Source: an uncultured Pelagibacteraceae bacterium (GTDB taxonomy: Bacteria; Pseudomonadota; Alphaproteobacteria; Pelagibacterales; Pelagibacteraceae). From it: 64,000 bases of DNA. Both the position numbers and the translations under genes were made by a program. The notes under the pieces are model-generated. The model did no database searches and was not told where the DNA came from. It saw only the letters and a program-made list of their open reading frames with translations. Positions 18,188 through 27,732 of the stretch are shown here, piece by piece. The stretch's first letter is position 1; the number at the start of each line of letters is the position of its first letter. The stretch is taken from assembly GCA_902597335.1 (NCBI GenBank), contig CACJXK010000003.1:1-64000 (forward strand). The letters are read 5' to 3'.

Positions 18188-18985
18188 ATGAGTGACTTAG
18201 TTTCCCAAGATCTGAATATGATCTTTAAAACGCCAAAAGGCGAGACTGTTCATGCGTTAAAAGATGTAAGTTTCACTCTGAAAAAAGGTGAACTACTTAC
18301 AGTTTTAGGACCTTCGGGTTGTGGGAAAACTACACTTTTAAATATAGCAGCTGGATTTTTAAGACCGACGTCCGGTTCTATCGTTCTTGGAGGAAAGGAA
18401 ATTAATGGCCCTGGTGTAGAACGAGGAATGGTATTCCAACAGGGAGCTTTATTTGAATGGTTAACGGTTGCTGAAAATGTTGACTTCGGCCTAAGGATGA
18501 AAAAAGAAGATCCAATTAAAACAGCTAAAAGAGTTGATGAATGGCTAGAAATTGTTGGATTAAAAGGTTTTGGTAATACTCCTACATACCAATTATCAGG
18601 AGGTATGCAGCAGAGAGTTGCACTTGCAAGATGTCTTATAAACGATCCAGATTTAATATTAATGGACGAGCCATTGGGTGCTCTTGATGCTTTGACAAGA
18701 GAAAAAATGCAATCTTTAGTTCTTAAGATTTGGAAAGAAACGGGAAAAACAATTATTTTAATTACTCACTCAGTAGAGGAGGCATTGCTGCTTGGTGAAA
18801 GATTATATGTAATGGCACCAAGACCAGGTAGAATACATAAAGAGTACAATCTTCCTTTTGCAGAAATGGGTTTAAAAGAGGATTTAAGAGAAATTAAAAA
18901 GAATAAAGAATTTTCATCTAAACGTGAGGAAATATTATCCATGATTTGGAACATGGAAGAAGAAATAATGGGGAAAGAAAATTAA
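18188..18985 (+). CDS. tauB: Taurine ABC transporter ATP-binding protein
   Basis: A 265-residue ABC ATPase: Walker A GPSGCGKTT, Q-loop MVFQQGALFEWLTVAENV, signature LSGGMQQRVALARC, Walker B LILMDEPLGALDALT and switch ITHSVEEA. Sequence style matches SsuB/TauB ATPases of sulfonate importers. Its stop abuts the tauC start with no gap. Confidence 0.94.
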   Translation: MSDLVSQDLNMIFKTPKGETVHALKDVSFTLKKGELLTVLGPSGCGKTTLLNIAAGFLRPTSGSIVLGGKEINGPGVERGMVFQQGALFEWLTVAENVDFGLRMKKEDPIKTAKRVDEWLEIVGLKGFGNTPTYQLSGGMQQRVALARCLINDPDLILMDEPLGALDALTREKMQSLVLKIWKETGKTIILITHSVEEALLLGERLYVMAPRPGRIHKEYNLPFAEMGLKEDLREIKKNKEFSSKREEILSMIWNMEEEIMGKEN

Positions 18986-20911
18986 ATGTTAACCCAAATA
19001 GTAACAATACTAATTTTTGTATCTATTATTGGATGTATACTTTATGGGAGAAGACTTATTCAAACTGAAAAAGTTGATGCAGTATTTGGTAATCCAGAAA
19101 GAGCCAAAGGAGGAACACACTGGGTTATTGTTGGTAGTGCTGCAATATTATTAGTTTGGCTTTATTATTCATGGGATATTGCAAAAGGGTTTTATCCAAA
19201 ATCTGCAAATGAATTATGTCAAGTTGCAAAAATAAATGAATCGTTATTAGGATTAAAATATCAATTTCCTATCGAAGAAAGAGAATTTAAAAGTACCTCA
19301 ATTATTAAAATCGAGAACAAAAATCTAAAAAAAATTACATCTGAAATACAGAATTCTAAAGATTTAAATAATCAACAAAAAACAATTTTAGTTAGTTTTA
19401 TAAACAAGACTAAACAATTAATACCTCTTTTAACAAATGAAGATTTAATTGAAATGGATACAAAAATAAAAATTGATGAGATGACTAAAGAAATAAGACT
19501 TTTAAGTTCTAATTTTAAAAAGCAAGATTATCCATTTGAAACTAATGATCAAAAAAATGATAGACTTAAAGCAATTTCAGAACAGGGTGAATGGGGTATA
19601 ATTACAGTAAGATCTGGAACAGGATCAATAGAAAATACAATAGAAGTCCCATTTGTTGCTGAAACAGCAAAAGGATTGAAATTTCAAGCAGCAGCTGAAG
19701 AACTTAAAATCATAAATGATAAATTTTTTAAGTTGAGAAATCACAATCCACAATTCAAAAATTCTATAAAGCAATTAAAAGATGAAGTAAAAGCTTATAG
19801 AAAAAATCTAGATGACTCTGAAGAAATTGCATCTGATTATGCAAAAAATATTGTCAAAATTGCAAGAAGAATAGAATTTGCAAGTATTTATCCACCAAAT
19901 GCTCTAAATGAAATGCAAAAAGCAATTATTGAATTTGATAACCTTCAGGAAAGTGAGCAAGCTGGCCTAAGATTAATTGACATTCTTTTATTTCCAGCTG
20001 GAACAATTGTTGCTAGTGGACCAAGTTGTTCTGAACAAGGATCAGGAAGATGGCTTCCTAAACCTTCAGATACTTTTAATAAATTTATATTAATGTCTAA
20101 ACCAAGTGTAGGTTATAAAAATATCCCTCTTCTTTGGATAGAAATGATAGATGTTAGCTCAATTATTGGATTTATTTTACCAGATTGGATTGCTGATATT
20201 TTACCAGGTGAATATCCTGTTCATACCAGTGAGGGGATTGTTAAAGAAAACTTTAAAGGAAAAGTATTAAAAATTGTAACAGGTGATTTTAAATTATTTA
20301 AGATACCTGTTCCTTATGGTCATATCTGGGACTCCTTCTTAAGAGTATTATTAGGATTAGTTTTTGGAATAATTATTGGAGTGCCATTGGGTTTATTTAT
20401 GGGACTAAATAGATTTGCCAAAGGTTTCTTTGATCCTTTAATCGAACTATACAGACCTGTTCCACCATTAGCTTGGGCACCTTTGATAATTTCTGTTCTT
20501 GGAATTGATAATACAGGTAAAGTATTTTTATTATTTATGGTTTCATTATCAATTATGATTATATCAGCTAGAGCGGGAGCATCTGGGACACAACTTTCTA
20601 AAATTCATGCTGCACATTCGCTTGGGGCATCAAAAAGACAAATACTAAGGCATGTTATTTTTCCAAATTCTTTACCTGAAATTCTTACTGGAATAAGAGT
20701 CGCTGTAGGAATGTGTTGGGGAACTTTAGTTGCAGCAGAATTTTTAGCTGGAACAACAGGTATTGGTTTTGTTGAAAATGTTGCAAAAAAATATTTTCAA
20801 TATGAGGTAATTTGGATAACAATATTTATAATGGGTATGCTTGGTTTATTGTTTGATGTGACCTTAAGAAAAATAATAGACAAAACTATACCTTGGAGAG
20901 GCAAAGGTTAA
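18986..20911 (+). CDS. tauC: Taurine ABC transporter permease with long N-terminal extension
   Basis: At 641 residues this is more than twice the roughly 275 residues usual for TauC. The C-terminal ~210 residues form a standard BPD permease with the EAA loop AAHSLGASKRQILRHVIFPN. The N-terminal part has two membrane helices (about 1-18 and 48-65), then a hydrophilic, Lys/Glu-rich, probably coiled-coil segment up to about residue 330, and a further region with an SCSEQGSGRWLPKP stretch. The extension is unique compared with classical TauC and is continuous in frame, so it is not a frameshift artefact. Its function is unknown. Confidence 0.92.
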   Translation: MLTQIVTILIFVSIIGCILYGRRLIQTEKVDAVFGNPERAKGGTHWVIVGSAAILLVWLYYSWDIAKGFYPKSANELCQVAKINESLLGLKYQFPIEEREFKSTSIIKIENKNLKKITSEIQNSKDLNNQQKTILVSFINKTKQLIPLLTNEDLIEMDTKIKIDEMTKEIRLLSSNFKKQDYPFETNDQKNDRLKAISEQGEWGIITVRSGTGSIENTIEVPFVAETAKGLKFQAAAEELKIINDKFFKLRNHNPQFKNSIKQLKDEVKAYRKNLDDSEEIASDYAKNIVKIARRIEFASIYPPNALNEMQKAIIEFDNLQESEQAGLRLIDILLFPAGTIVASGPSCSEQGSGRWLPKPSDTFNKFILMSKPSVGYKNIPLLWIEMIDVSSIIGFILPDWIADILPGEYPVHTSEGIVKENFKGKVLKIVTGDFKLFKIPVPYGHIWDSFLRVLLGLVFGIIIGVPLGLFMGLNRFAKGFFDPLIELYRPVPPLAWAPLIISVLGIDNTGKVFLLFMVSLSIMIISARAGASGTQLSKIHAAHSLGASKRQILRHVIFPNSLPEILTGIRVAVGMCWGTLVAAEFLAGTTGIGFVENVAKKYFQYEVIWITIFIMGMLGLLFDVTLRKIIDKTIPWRGKG

Positions 20912-20927
20912 AAATAAATTTTAAGAA

Positions 20928-21437
20928 CTAAACCTTTTTGAAAAAACCAATTGCAGCACCAATGGTCGTCAAAAATCCAGCTAAAGGTAAGATTGCAACT
21001 GCATATTTTTTGGGCATATAATTTGGTTTGAACTCAATACCTTGCATACTAATTTCAAAATACCACATTTCCCAGTACTTTCCTCGCATACCCTCTACAA
21101 GTTCAATTCCATAAATAATTAAGACTACACCAATTATCATAATCATAATTTTCCAGAACTGACGTATATATAAAGAAAATCTGTCTGGTAATTTTTCATA
21201 AATTAAATTTAAAGCTACATGTTCATTATCTCTTGCTGTTAGAGAAAGTGCTATAAACATCAACCAAATATTACTTAATACTGTTAGCAAATCCCCCCAA
21301 ACAGGAGGGTTGTTAAAAACATATCGCATCGTAACATTGTAAAGAGTGAAACCAACCATCGCAGCTAACAAGAGTGAGCACATAGCTTCCAACGTGCGGT
21401 GAACAAAACGGTCAATGTTATTTAAAAAATTTTTCAT
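20928..21437 (-). CDS. dctQ: TRAP transporter small permease
   Basis: A 169-residue four-TM DctQ-type subunit: AMCSLLLAAMVGFTLYNVTMRYVFNNPPVWGDLLTVLSNIWLMFIALSL is characteristic. It sits 4 bases after dctM, convergent with tauC. The order here is P, M, Q, whereas most TRAP operons are P, Q, M. Confidence 0.92.
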   Translation of the reverse strand: MKNFLNNIDRFVHRTLEAMCSLLLAAMVGFTLYNVTMRYVFNNPPVWGDLLTVLSNIWLMFIALSLTARDNEHVALNLIYEKLPDRFSLYIRQFWKIMIMIIGVVLIIYGIELVEGMRGKYWEMWYFEISMQGIEFKPNYMPKKYAVAILPLAGFLTTIGAAIGFFKKV

Positions 21438-21441
21438 ATAA

Positions 21442-22725
21442 CTAATTACTTAATAGGTTTGGAAGAAACATTGTCAACTGTGGGATAATAAGAATAAAAA
21501 ATAAAAGTAAAAATAATCCAATCAAATAAGGAATTAACGCGATAGCAACCTTTTCAAGGCGGACTTGTGCTATTGTTGCAGATGTAAAGTAGGCAACACC
21601 AACTGGTGGTGTTACTGATCCAATTAAAAATCCAACTATTACAACCATAGCTGCTTGCACCTCTGGAAATCCTGCTTGAGACATAACATTCACTAGTACT
21701 GGACCAACAATGATAATGTTAACTGCTGAGTCCATTACCGTTCCAAGAAGGAAGATGAATAATATCAAAGCTAAAATAAACAATATAGGAGAGTCTGCTA
21801 AACCTAAAAGCCAGGTTTCGAGGTCACCAATTGCTCCAAGGGAAGTAAGCAACCAACTAAAGGGTCCTGATGCAGCAATTATAATAAAAACCATTGCTGA
21901 ATTACGGAATGCTCGACGAAAAGCACCAGTACAATCTTTCCACTTGATAGTTCTATAAACAAATACACCTGTAAATAAAGCAACCAAAGCAGTTATGGCT
22001 CCTGCCTCAACAACCGATGCTATACCACCCATAACTGAACCTACTAAAACTAAAGGTATTAAAAGGGCGAATGAAGATCTATATAATTCTTTTCCAGCTC
22101 GTCGTACTGAGAATGGTTCATCGCTTCGCTCAAAGTTATATTTAACTGCGAAGTAATGATTGATTACCATTATCACAACACCAATCAAGATCCCTGGTAT
22201 AATCCCAGCTGCAAATAAAGATGCAATCGAAATTTCAGTTGCGTTAGCAAGTACAATCATCATGATACTAGGCGGAATGATCCCTCCTATTGTAGAACTT
22301 ACTCCTGTAACCGCTGCTGAAAATGCAGCAGGGTAACCAGCTTTTTTCATTGCTGGCAGAACTAATGCTCCAACTGTAGCTGTATCTGCTACAACAGAAC
22401 CGTTCATTCCAGCAAAAAACATACTCACAAGTACATTTACTTGAGCCAACCCTCCTCTAATACGACCAATTAATGCCCTACTTAAAGCAACTAAACGGTC
22501 AGTAATCGTTGCACTTGTCATTAATTCACCCGTCAACATAAAGAATGCTATTGCTGTTAATGGTACTGAGTCAATAGCGGTAAACATTTGACTTGGAATT
22601 AAAACAAGAGGAACGGCGTCTGTTAGTAAAATGTAAACAAATGGTATAAGTATTAATATAAATCCAATAGGAGCTCCTAATAAAATTAAAAAAAGGAGTA
22701 CTACGAGTAAAATAATACTTTCCAT
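21442..22725 (-). CDS. dctM: TRAP transporter large permease
   Basis: A 427-residue, roughly 12-TM DctM protein. Family motifs include IPSQMFTAIDSVPLTAIAFFMLTGELM, FFAGMNGSVVADTATVGALVLPAMKKAGYP and IGGIIPPSIMMIVLANATEISI. It drives sodium-coupled uptake of substrate delivered by DctP. It follows dctP after a strong RNA hairpin. Confidence 0.95.
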   Translation of the reverse strand: MESIILLVVLLFLILLGAPIGFILILIPFVYILLTDAVPLVLIPSQMFTAIDSVPLTAIAFFMLTGELMTSATITDRLVALSRALIGRIRGGLAQVNVLVSMFFAGMNGSVVADTATVGALVLPAMKKAGYPAAFSAAVTGVSSTIGGIIPPSIMMIVLANATEISIASLFAAGIIPGILIGVVIMVINHYFAVKYNFERSDEPFSVRRAGKELYRSSFALLIPLVLVGSVMGGIASVVEAGAITALVALFTGVFVYRTIKWKDCTGAFRRAFRNSAMVFIIIAASGPFSWLLTSLGAIGDLETWLLGLADSPILFILALILFIFLLGTVMDSAVNIIIVGPVLVNVMSQAGFPEVQAAMVVIVGFLIGSVTPPVGVAYFTSATIAQVRLEKVAIALIPYLIGLFLLLFFILIIPQLTMFLPNLLSN

Positions 22726-22757
22726 AAATATTTTTAAGTTATGACTTGTTTTTTTTA

Positions 22758-22794
22758 AAGACCATCTAATTCTTAAAAAGAATTAGATGGTCTT
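22758..22794 (-). terminator. Hairpin between dctP and dctM
   Basis: A perfect 17-bp stem (AAGACCATCTAATTCTT with its complement, AAA loop). On the transcribed strand it is followed by A residues, not U, so it is more likely an mRNA-stabilising or processing structure than a classical terminator. Confidence 0.75.
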
Positions 22795-22817
22795 CTTTAT
22801 ATAGTTTTTCGAACGAT

Positions 22818-23858
22818 TTATAGAGCTCCTGCTGCTTCTAACTGAGCAACAAATCCATCCATACCTTGTTCTAGAAGTACTCTTTTAGCTACTGCAGGTT
22901 CAAAAGTACCCTTAGCGTCTAACCAGGCACCAATTGCACCTGCTCTCCACTTAGTCATTTCCGCTTCTGTTGGCACATACCACTCTTTAGCAGATGCTTT
23001 AATTGCATCCTCACCATTCTTAATCCAAGCGTTATCTAACTCGTTTACTTTCTCTCCATAAGCATCGGCTGCTTCGTGTAACCATTTTCTTTGTTGATCA
23101 GTCAATGCATTATATTGCTTAGCATCCATCGCTAAAATATTTCCAGACCACATTCCACCAATCTCAGTAAAATATTTTGCAACTTCGTGAAGTTTTGCAA
23201 CATGCTGCCATGGACTTGCAACATATTGTCCTTCAACTACACCAGATTGAAGACCTTGATATAATTGACTCCAGTCATAAGGTGTTGGAGTTGCGCCCCA
23301 ATTTTTAACCAACATAAATTCAACCGGACTCTTAGTAGTTCTCCATTTAAGTCCTTTCATATCATCTGGTTCATGAACAGGTTTAGTTGCATTTCCAAGC
23401 TGTCTAAATCCACCACTTGAATATACAGAAAGGCAAATATGACCAGCATTTTCAAGAGCGAGTTTACACTGTCTTTCAGCTAACCATTCGTCTGATATTC
23501 TTTTCGCATCTTCAAGTGATTTGAAAATAAATGGTAAATCGAAAATTGCTAACTCTGGACCAAAATTACCGTAATTTGCAGTAGAACTAGTCCACAAAGC
23601 AATAAGTCCTTGGTTGGCTTGTTCACCACATTTTTGCTCTGCACATAAACTTCTTTGGTAATGAGGTTCAATTTTCATTTTACCTCCAGATGCTTTCTCC
23701 ATTGCTGGTATCAATGCCTGGTCTATTGCGTCACCAATTGGCATACCCAATCTTCCAGTTGTACCAAGCTTTAGAGTTATCTCTGCATAAGCAGCTTGAG
23801 CAAAAAATGCAATCGCAAAACCTGTGAGTAATGTCTTACAAATTTTTTTAATATACAT
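22818..23858 (-). CDS. dctP: TRAP transporter substrate-binding protein
   Basis: A 346-residue DctP-family periplasmic protein with signal peptide (LLTGFAIAFFAQAAYA). Core features: GTTGRLGMPIGDAID, the GPELAIFDLPFIFKSLEDAKRI segment, MKGLKWRTTKSPVEFMLVKNWGATPTPYDWSQLYQGLQSGVVEGQ with the conserved Arg that pairs with a substrate carboxylate or sulfonate. Substrate is not readable; the sulfonate/2-hydroxyacid genes around it suggest a C3 acid. SD sequence AGGAGATAAAT precedes the ATG. Confidence 0.93.
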   Translation of the reverse strand: MYIKKICKTLLTGFAIAFFAQAAYAEITLKLGTTGRLGMPIGDAIDQALIPAMEKASGGKMKIEPHYQRSLCAEQKCGEQANQGLIALWTSSTANYGNFGPELAIFDLPFIFKSLEDAKRISDEWLAERQCKLALENAGHICLSVYSSGGFRQLGNATKPVHEPDDMKGLKWRTTKSPVEFMLVKNWGATPTPYDWSQLYQGLQSGVVEGQYVASPWQHVAKLHEVAKYFTEIGGMWSGNILAMDAKQYNALTDQQRKWLHEAADAYGEKVNELDNAWIKNGEDAIKASAKEWYVPTEAEMTKWRAGAIGAWLDAKGTFEPAVAKRVLLEQGMDGFVAQLEAAGAL

Positions 23859-23940
23859 ATATTTATCTCCTATAATTTAATTAAATTATTGATATTTAAA
23901 TTCAAATCGAGCGCGAAGTAAAACAAAAAAGATAATTTTA

Positions 23941-23960
23941 TTATCAAAATGGGTTTGCAA
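23941..23960 (+). promoter_or_regulatory. Candidate operator, copy in dctP/aldehyde-dehydrogenase intergenic region
   Basis: TTATCAAAATGGGTTTGCAA shares the 12-mer CAAAATGGGTTT with the site at 28412 (15 of 20 positions overall). It lies about 85 bases upstream of dctP and 115 bases upstream of the divergent aldehyde dehydrogenase start. Confidence 0.5.
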
Positions 23961-24073
23961 TCAAAAGTTGTATTATTAATTTTTAGTTAATCTATTTATT
24001 TTAGTCTAAAGGTGCCTTAGATTTAAAATTATTAAATAAAATAAAATAAATTTAAATTTATAGAAAGAATTTT

Positions 24074-25561
24074 ATGAGCTCAGGAAACAAGTATAAATCA
24101 ATAGCCAATAAACTCAAATTTGAAGGAAGAGCATTCATCAATGGTAAATATGTAAACGCAATCGATGGAAAAAAGTTTGAAACTATCAATCCTGCAACGG
24201 GTAAAAAACTTTGCGCTGTTGCAAAATGTAATCACAAAGATGTTGATTTAGCAGTTAAAGTCTCAAGAAAAGCTTTCAATAGTGGAGTTTGGTCTAAGAG
24301 TTCACCTGAACATAGAAAAGAAGTTTTATTAAAATTTGCTGAACTACTTAGAAAACATGGTGATGAAAATTCAGTTTTAGAGTGTATAGATACAGGAAAA
24401 CTTATTGGAGACTGCATTAATGAGGTTGCAAATGATGCGCCAATGCATTTTCAATGGTATGGAGAATTAATTGATAAAGTATTTGGGAAAGTTGGTCCAA
24501 CTGAACCATCCATTACAAGTTTAATTGTTAAAGAGCCAATAGGAGTTGTTGCTGGAATTGTTCCTTGGAACTTTCCCTTAATGATGGCTGTATGGAAGAT
24601 GGCGCCAGCTCTTGCAGCGGGTTGCTCGGTTATAATTAAGCCAGCAGAAGATACACCACTTACAGCAATAAGAGTTGCTCAAATTGGAAAAGAAGCTGGA
24701 ATACCAGATGGTGTTTTAAATGTACTTCCAGGTTATGGTGATGTTGGGGAGGCTCTAGGTAGACACAAAGATGTTGATGCAGTTTCTTTTACGGGATCAA
24801 CTGAAGTGGGTGGCTATTTCTTAAAATACTCAAGTGAAAGTAATTTAAAACCTGTCGCATTAGAGATGGGAGGAAAAAGTCCATTTATAGTTTTAGAAGA
24901 TGCTAAAATTACAGATGATCTAATTGATAATGCTATGAATTCTGCATTTTGGAACGGCGGACAAAACTGCTCAGCAAATATGAGACAGATAGTTCATAAA
25001 AAAGTTAAAGACGAATTTTTAGACAAAGTTATAAAAAAAGTTAAAAAACTTAAAGTAGGAGATCCGTTAGATTTAAAATCAAATATGGGATCTATGATTT
25101 CAAAAGGACATTTACAAACTGTTGATGGATATATTCAAAAGGGGATTGATGAGGGAGCAAAACTTTTATCTGGAGGAGTTTCAAGTAAAAACCAAAAAGG
25201 TTTTTATGCAAAACCGACACTTTTTGATGGATTAAAAGAAAATATGACTATTGCTCAAGAGGAAATATTTGGACCAGTGCTTGGTGTTTTGACAGTTAAA
25301 AATGATGAGGAAGCTTTGAAAATTGCCAGTAATTCGAAATATGGATTGCATGCTAGTGTATTTACTCAAGATATTAATAGAGCGTTTCATTTAGCTAAAA
25401 GTTTGCCTTGTGGAACTGTATCAGTAAACACTTTTTCTGAAGGAGACATTAAAACTCCATTTGGAGGCTATAAACAATCTGGCTCACTAAGTAGAGATCA
25501 AGGTACTGAGGCTCTAAATTCGTTTCTTCAAACAAAAACAATTTGGATAAGTCATAATTAA
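24074..25561 (+). CDS. NAD(P)-dependent aldehyde dehydrogenase
   Basis: A 495-residue ALDH superfamily enzyme. FINGKYVNAIDGKKFETINPATGK opens it; IVPWNFPLMMAVWKMAPALAAGC is the cofactor region; the general-base Glu lies in ALEMGGKSPFIV and the catalytic Cys in GGQNCSANMRQ. Overall it resembles the PuuC/betaine-aldehyde dehydrogenase group. It begins a tightly packed operon with an epoxide-hydrolase-like gene and an Ldh2-family gene, divergent from the TRAP operon. The true aldehyde is unknown. Confidence 0.92.
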   Translation: MSSGNKYKSIANKLKFEGRAFINGKYVNAIDGKKFETINPATGKKLCAVAKCNHKDVDLAVKVSRKAFNSGVWSKSSPEHRKEVLLKFAELLRKHGDENSVLECIDTGKLIGDCINEVANDAPMHFQWYGELIDKVFGKVGPTEPSITSLIVKEPIGVVAGIVPWNFPLMMAVWKMAPALAAGCSVIIKPAEDTPLTAIRVAQIGKEAGIPDGVLNVLPGYGDVGEALGRHKDVDAVSFTGSTEVGGYFLKYSSESNLKPVALEMGGKSPFIVLEDAKITDDLIDNAMNSAFWNGGQNCSANMRQIVHKKVKDEFLDKVIKKVKKLKVGDPLDLKSNMGSMISKGHLQTVDGYIQKGIDEGAKLLSGGVSSKNQKGFYAKPTLFDGLKENMTIAQEEIFGPVLGVLTVKNDEEALKIASNSKYGLHASVFTQDINRAFHLAKSLPCGTVSVNTFSEGDIKTPFGGYKQSGSLSRDQGTEALNSFLQTKTIWISHN

Positions 25562-25564
25562 TTG

Positions 25565-26716
25565 ATGATCAAACAATACAAAATAAGTGTGCCTAAAAGC
25601 ACACTTAACGACATTTATAAAAAAGTAAGAGAATTTCCTTGGAATGATGCTCAAAATATGGGTGGTTGGGAGTATGGAACCAACTTAAATTATTTAAAGA
25701 GTATATCTAAATACTGGATTTCAAAGTACAATTGGAAAAAATTTGAAAACAAAATCAATTCATTTAAAAATTATAAAACTAAAGTTGAAGATATAAACTT
25801 ACATTTTATTTTTGAAAAAAGTAAAAATCCTAATTCTAGACCATTATTACTTTTACATGGATGGCCAGGAAGTATATCCGAATTTTTGAATATCATTCCA
25901 AGACTTGCTCACCCAGAAAAATATGGAGGAAAAATTGAAGATGGATTTGATGTAATTGTTCCATCTTTACCAGGATTTGGATTTTCCTCTCAAATCAAAA
26001 AAGCCTTAGGACCAAGAAAAATAGGAAAGATGTTAAATAAATTTATGGTTAAAAATTTAGGCTATAAAAATTATTTTGTTCAAGGTGGTGATTGGGGAGC
26101 AACTATTGCTGGATGGATTGGTCTTGATAGCTCAAAGAATTGCAAAGGGATACACATTAATTGTTTACCTCTTAGACATCCAAAAGGACCAAAAAATAGT
26201 AAAGAAAAAAAATGGGAGAAAAAATTTAACTTTGACCAAATTATGCAAGAGGGATATAGAACTCAACAAGCTACAAAGCCTCAAACCTTGTCTTATGCAA
26301 TGATAGATAGTCCTGTAGGAACAGCAGCATGGATTTTGGAAAAATTTCACGGTTGGTCAGATTTAAAAATGGGTAAGATTGAAAAAACATTTTCAAAAGA
26401 TGAATTGTTATCAAATATAATGATTTATATTATAACTAAAAGTTTTAATACTGCCAGCTGGATATATTTTGGTAGAAGAAAAGAAGGTGGAAGATCTTTT
26501 CCAAAAAACTTTAAAAGAATAAATGTGCCTACAGCAATAGCAATTTTTCCAAAAGAAATGCTAGAATGGCCTCCTAAATCATACGTAAATAGAATTTTTA
26601 ATATAAAAAGATGGAGGAAATTTCCAAACGGTGGTCATTTTGCAGCTTTGGAAGAACCAGAAATTCTAGTGAGCGATATACTTTCATTTTTTAACAAGGA
26701 TTTAAAAAGTTTTTAA
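25565..26716 (+). CDS. Epoxide hydrolase-family alpha/beta hydrolase
   Basis: A 383-residue enzyme starting MIKQYKISVPKS (the track uses the preceding TTG). The N-terminal EHN domain (about 1-105) precedes the alpha/beta core with the oxyanion-hole LLLHGWPGS, nucleophile Asp in VQGGDWGATIAG, and catalytic His in FPNGGHFAALEEPE. It matches microsomal-type epoxide hydrolases. The gene overlaps the next by one base, so both products are probably made together. Physiological substrate unknown. Confidence 0.88.
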   Translation: MIKQYKISVPKSTLNDIYKKVREFPWNDAQNMGGWEYGTNLNYLKSISKYWISKYNWKKFENKINSFKNYKTKVEDINLHFIFEKSKNPNSRPLLLLHGWPGSISEFLNIIPRLAHPEKYGGKIEDGFDVIVPSLPGFGFSSQIKKALGPRKIGKMLNKFMVKNLGYKNYFVQGGDWGATIAGWIGLDSSKNCKGIHINCLPLRHPKGPKNSKEKKWEKKFNFDQIMQEGYRTQQATKPQTLSYAMIDSPVGTAAWILEKFHGWSDLKMGKIEKTFSKDELLSNIMIYIITKSFNTASWIYFGRRKEGGRSFPKNFKRINVPTAIAIFPKEMLEWPPKSYVNRIFNIKRWRKFPNGGHFAALEEPEILVSDILSFFNKDLKSF

Positions 26717-27732
26717 TGGAAAAAAATAAACTTAAAAAAATCATAATTGAAATATTTAGAAAACATAAACTATCAACAAATCACTCAGAAATATGTGCTG
26801 ACGCAATAATTAATGCCGAGTTAGTTGGCGCTCCAACTCATGGTTTGTCTAGACTAAAAATGTACTGTGAACGCATAAGACATAAATTAATTAATCCAAA
26901 ACCTAAAATAAAAATTAAAAATATTTCTCAATCTGTAGCTCATATAAATGCTGATGATAGCATTGGTTTTGTTGCAGCCGATATAGCAATAAAAAAAGCG
27001 ATAAAAAATGCCAAAAAAAGTGGAATTGGATTAGTAGCTGTTAAAAATAGTGGTCATTATGGAATGTCAGGATATTACGCGGAACAAGCAGTAAAAAAGA
27101 ATATGATAGCTTTGGTATTTACTAATGCCCCACCTGCAATTGCCCCCCATGGTGCTATCAAGTCATTGTTTGGTACAAATCCAATTTGTTTTGGATCGCC
27201 AACAGGATCAAATGCACCATTCATTTTAGATACATCTGTTTCAATGATCAATAGAGGAAAAATTAGAGTTGCATCGAGAACTAATTCAAAAATTCCAGAA
27301 GGAGTTGCTTTAGATAAGTTTGGCAAACCTACAACTAATGCTATTAAAGCGCTTGAAGGTGTCCAGCTTCCTATTGCAGGTTTTAGAGGTTCTGGTCTTG
27401 CATGGATGGTTGATATATTAAGTGGAGTTTATACTGGAGGTAATCATGGTGGAAAAGTAAAAGATCCGTTTGATGATTTTTCAGGACCACAAAATATTGG
27501 TCATTTATTTATAGTAATGAAAGCAAATTTGTTTCAATCAAATTTTAAAAAAAGAATTAAAGAAAATATAAAAAGAATAAAAAAACTTCCAAAACTGAAA
27601 GGGTTAAAGGAGATATTATATCCCGGAGAAAATAAATTAAGAAGATACAAAAAAAATTTAAAATCAGAAATAAAAATACCAGAAAATATAAAAGAAGATA
27701 TTCGAATTCTTATTAGTAGTAAAAATTTTTAG
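26716..27732 (+). CDS. Ldh2/MDH2-family 2-hydroxyacid dehydrogenase, possible sulfolactate dehydrogenase
   Basis: A 338-residue member of the malate/L-lactate (type 2) dehydrogenase family. Visible motifs: APTHGLSRLKMYCERI, VAVKNSGHYGMSGYYAEQAV, APHGAIKSLFGTNPICFGSPTG and the C-terminal PGENKLRR. The family includes ComC (R)-sulfolactate dehydrogenase, AllD and YlbC. A ComC-type role would link it to HpsN, which makes sulfolactate, about 3.5 kb away. That is inference from neighbourhood; residues do not settle it. Confidence 0.85.
   Translation: MEKNKLKKIIIEIFRKHKLSTNHSEICADAIINAELVGAPTHGLSRLKMYCERIRHKLINPKPKIKIKNISQSVAHINADDSIGFVAADIAIKKAIKNAKKSGIGLVAVKNSGHYGMSGYYAEQAVKKNMIALVFTNAPPAIAPHGAIKSLFGTNPICFGSPTGSNAPFILDTSVSMINRGKIRVASRTNSKIPEGVALDKFGKPTTNAIKALEGVQLPIAGFRGSGLAWMVDILSGVYTGGNHGGKVKDPFDDFSGPQNIGHLFIVMKANLFQSNFKKRIKENIKRIKKLPKLKGLKEILYPGENKLRRYKKNLKSEIKIPENIKEDIRILISSKNF

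Noticed and set aside
26361-26375. AAAATGGGTAAG inside the epoxide hydrolase gene as operator copy
   Set aside because: Coding for Lys-Met-Gly-Lys, similar strings recur in coding sequence; it lacks the flanking TGTC and TTT.
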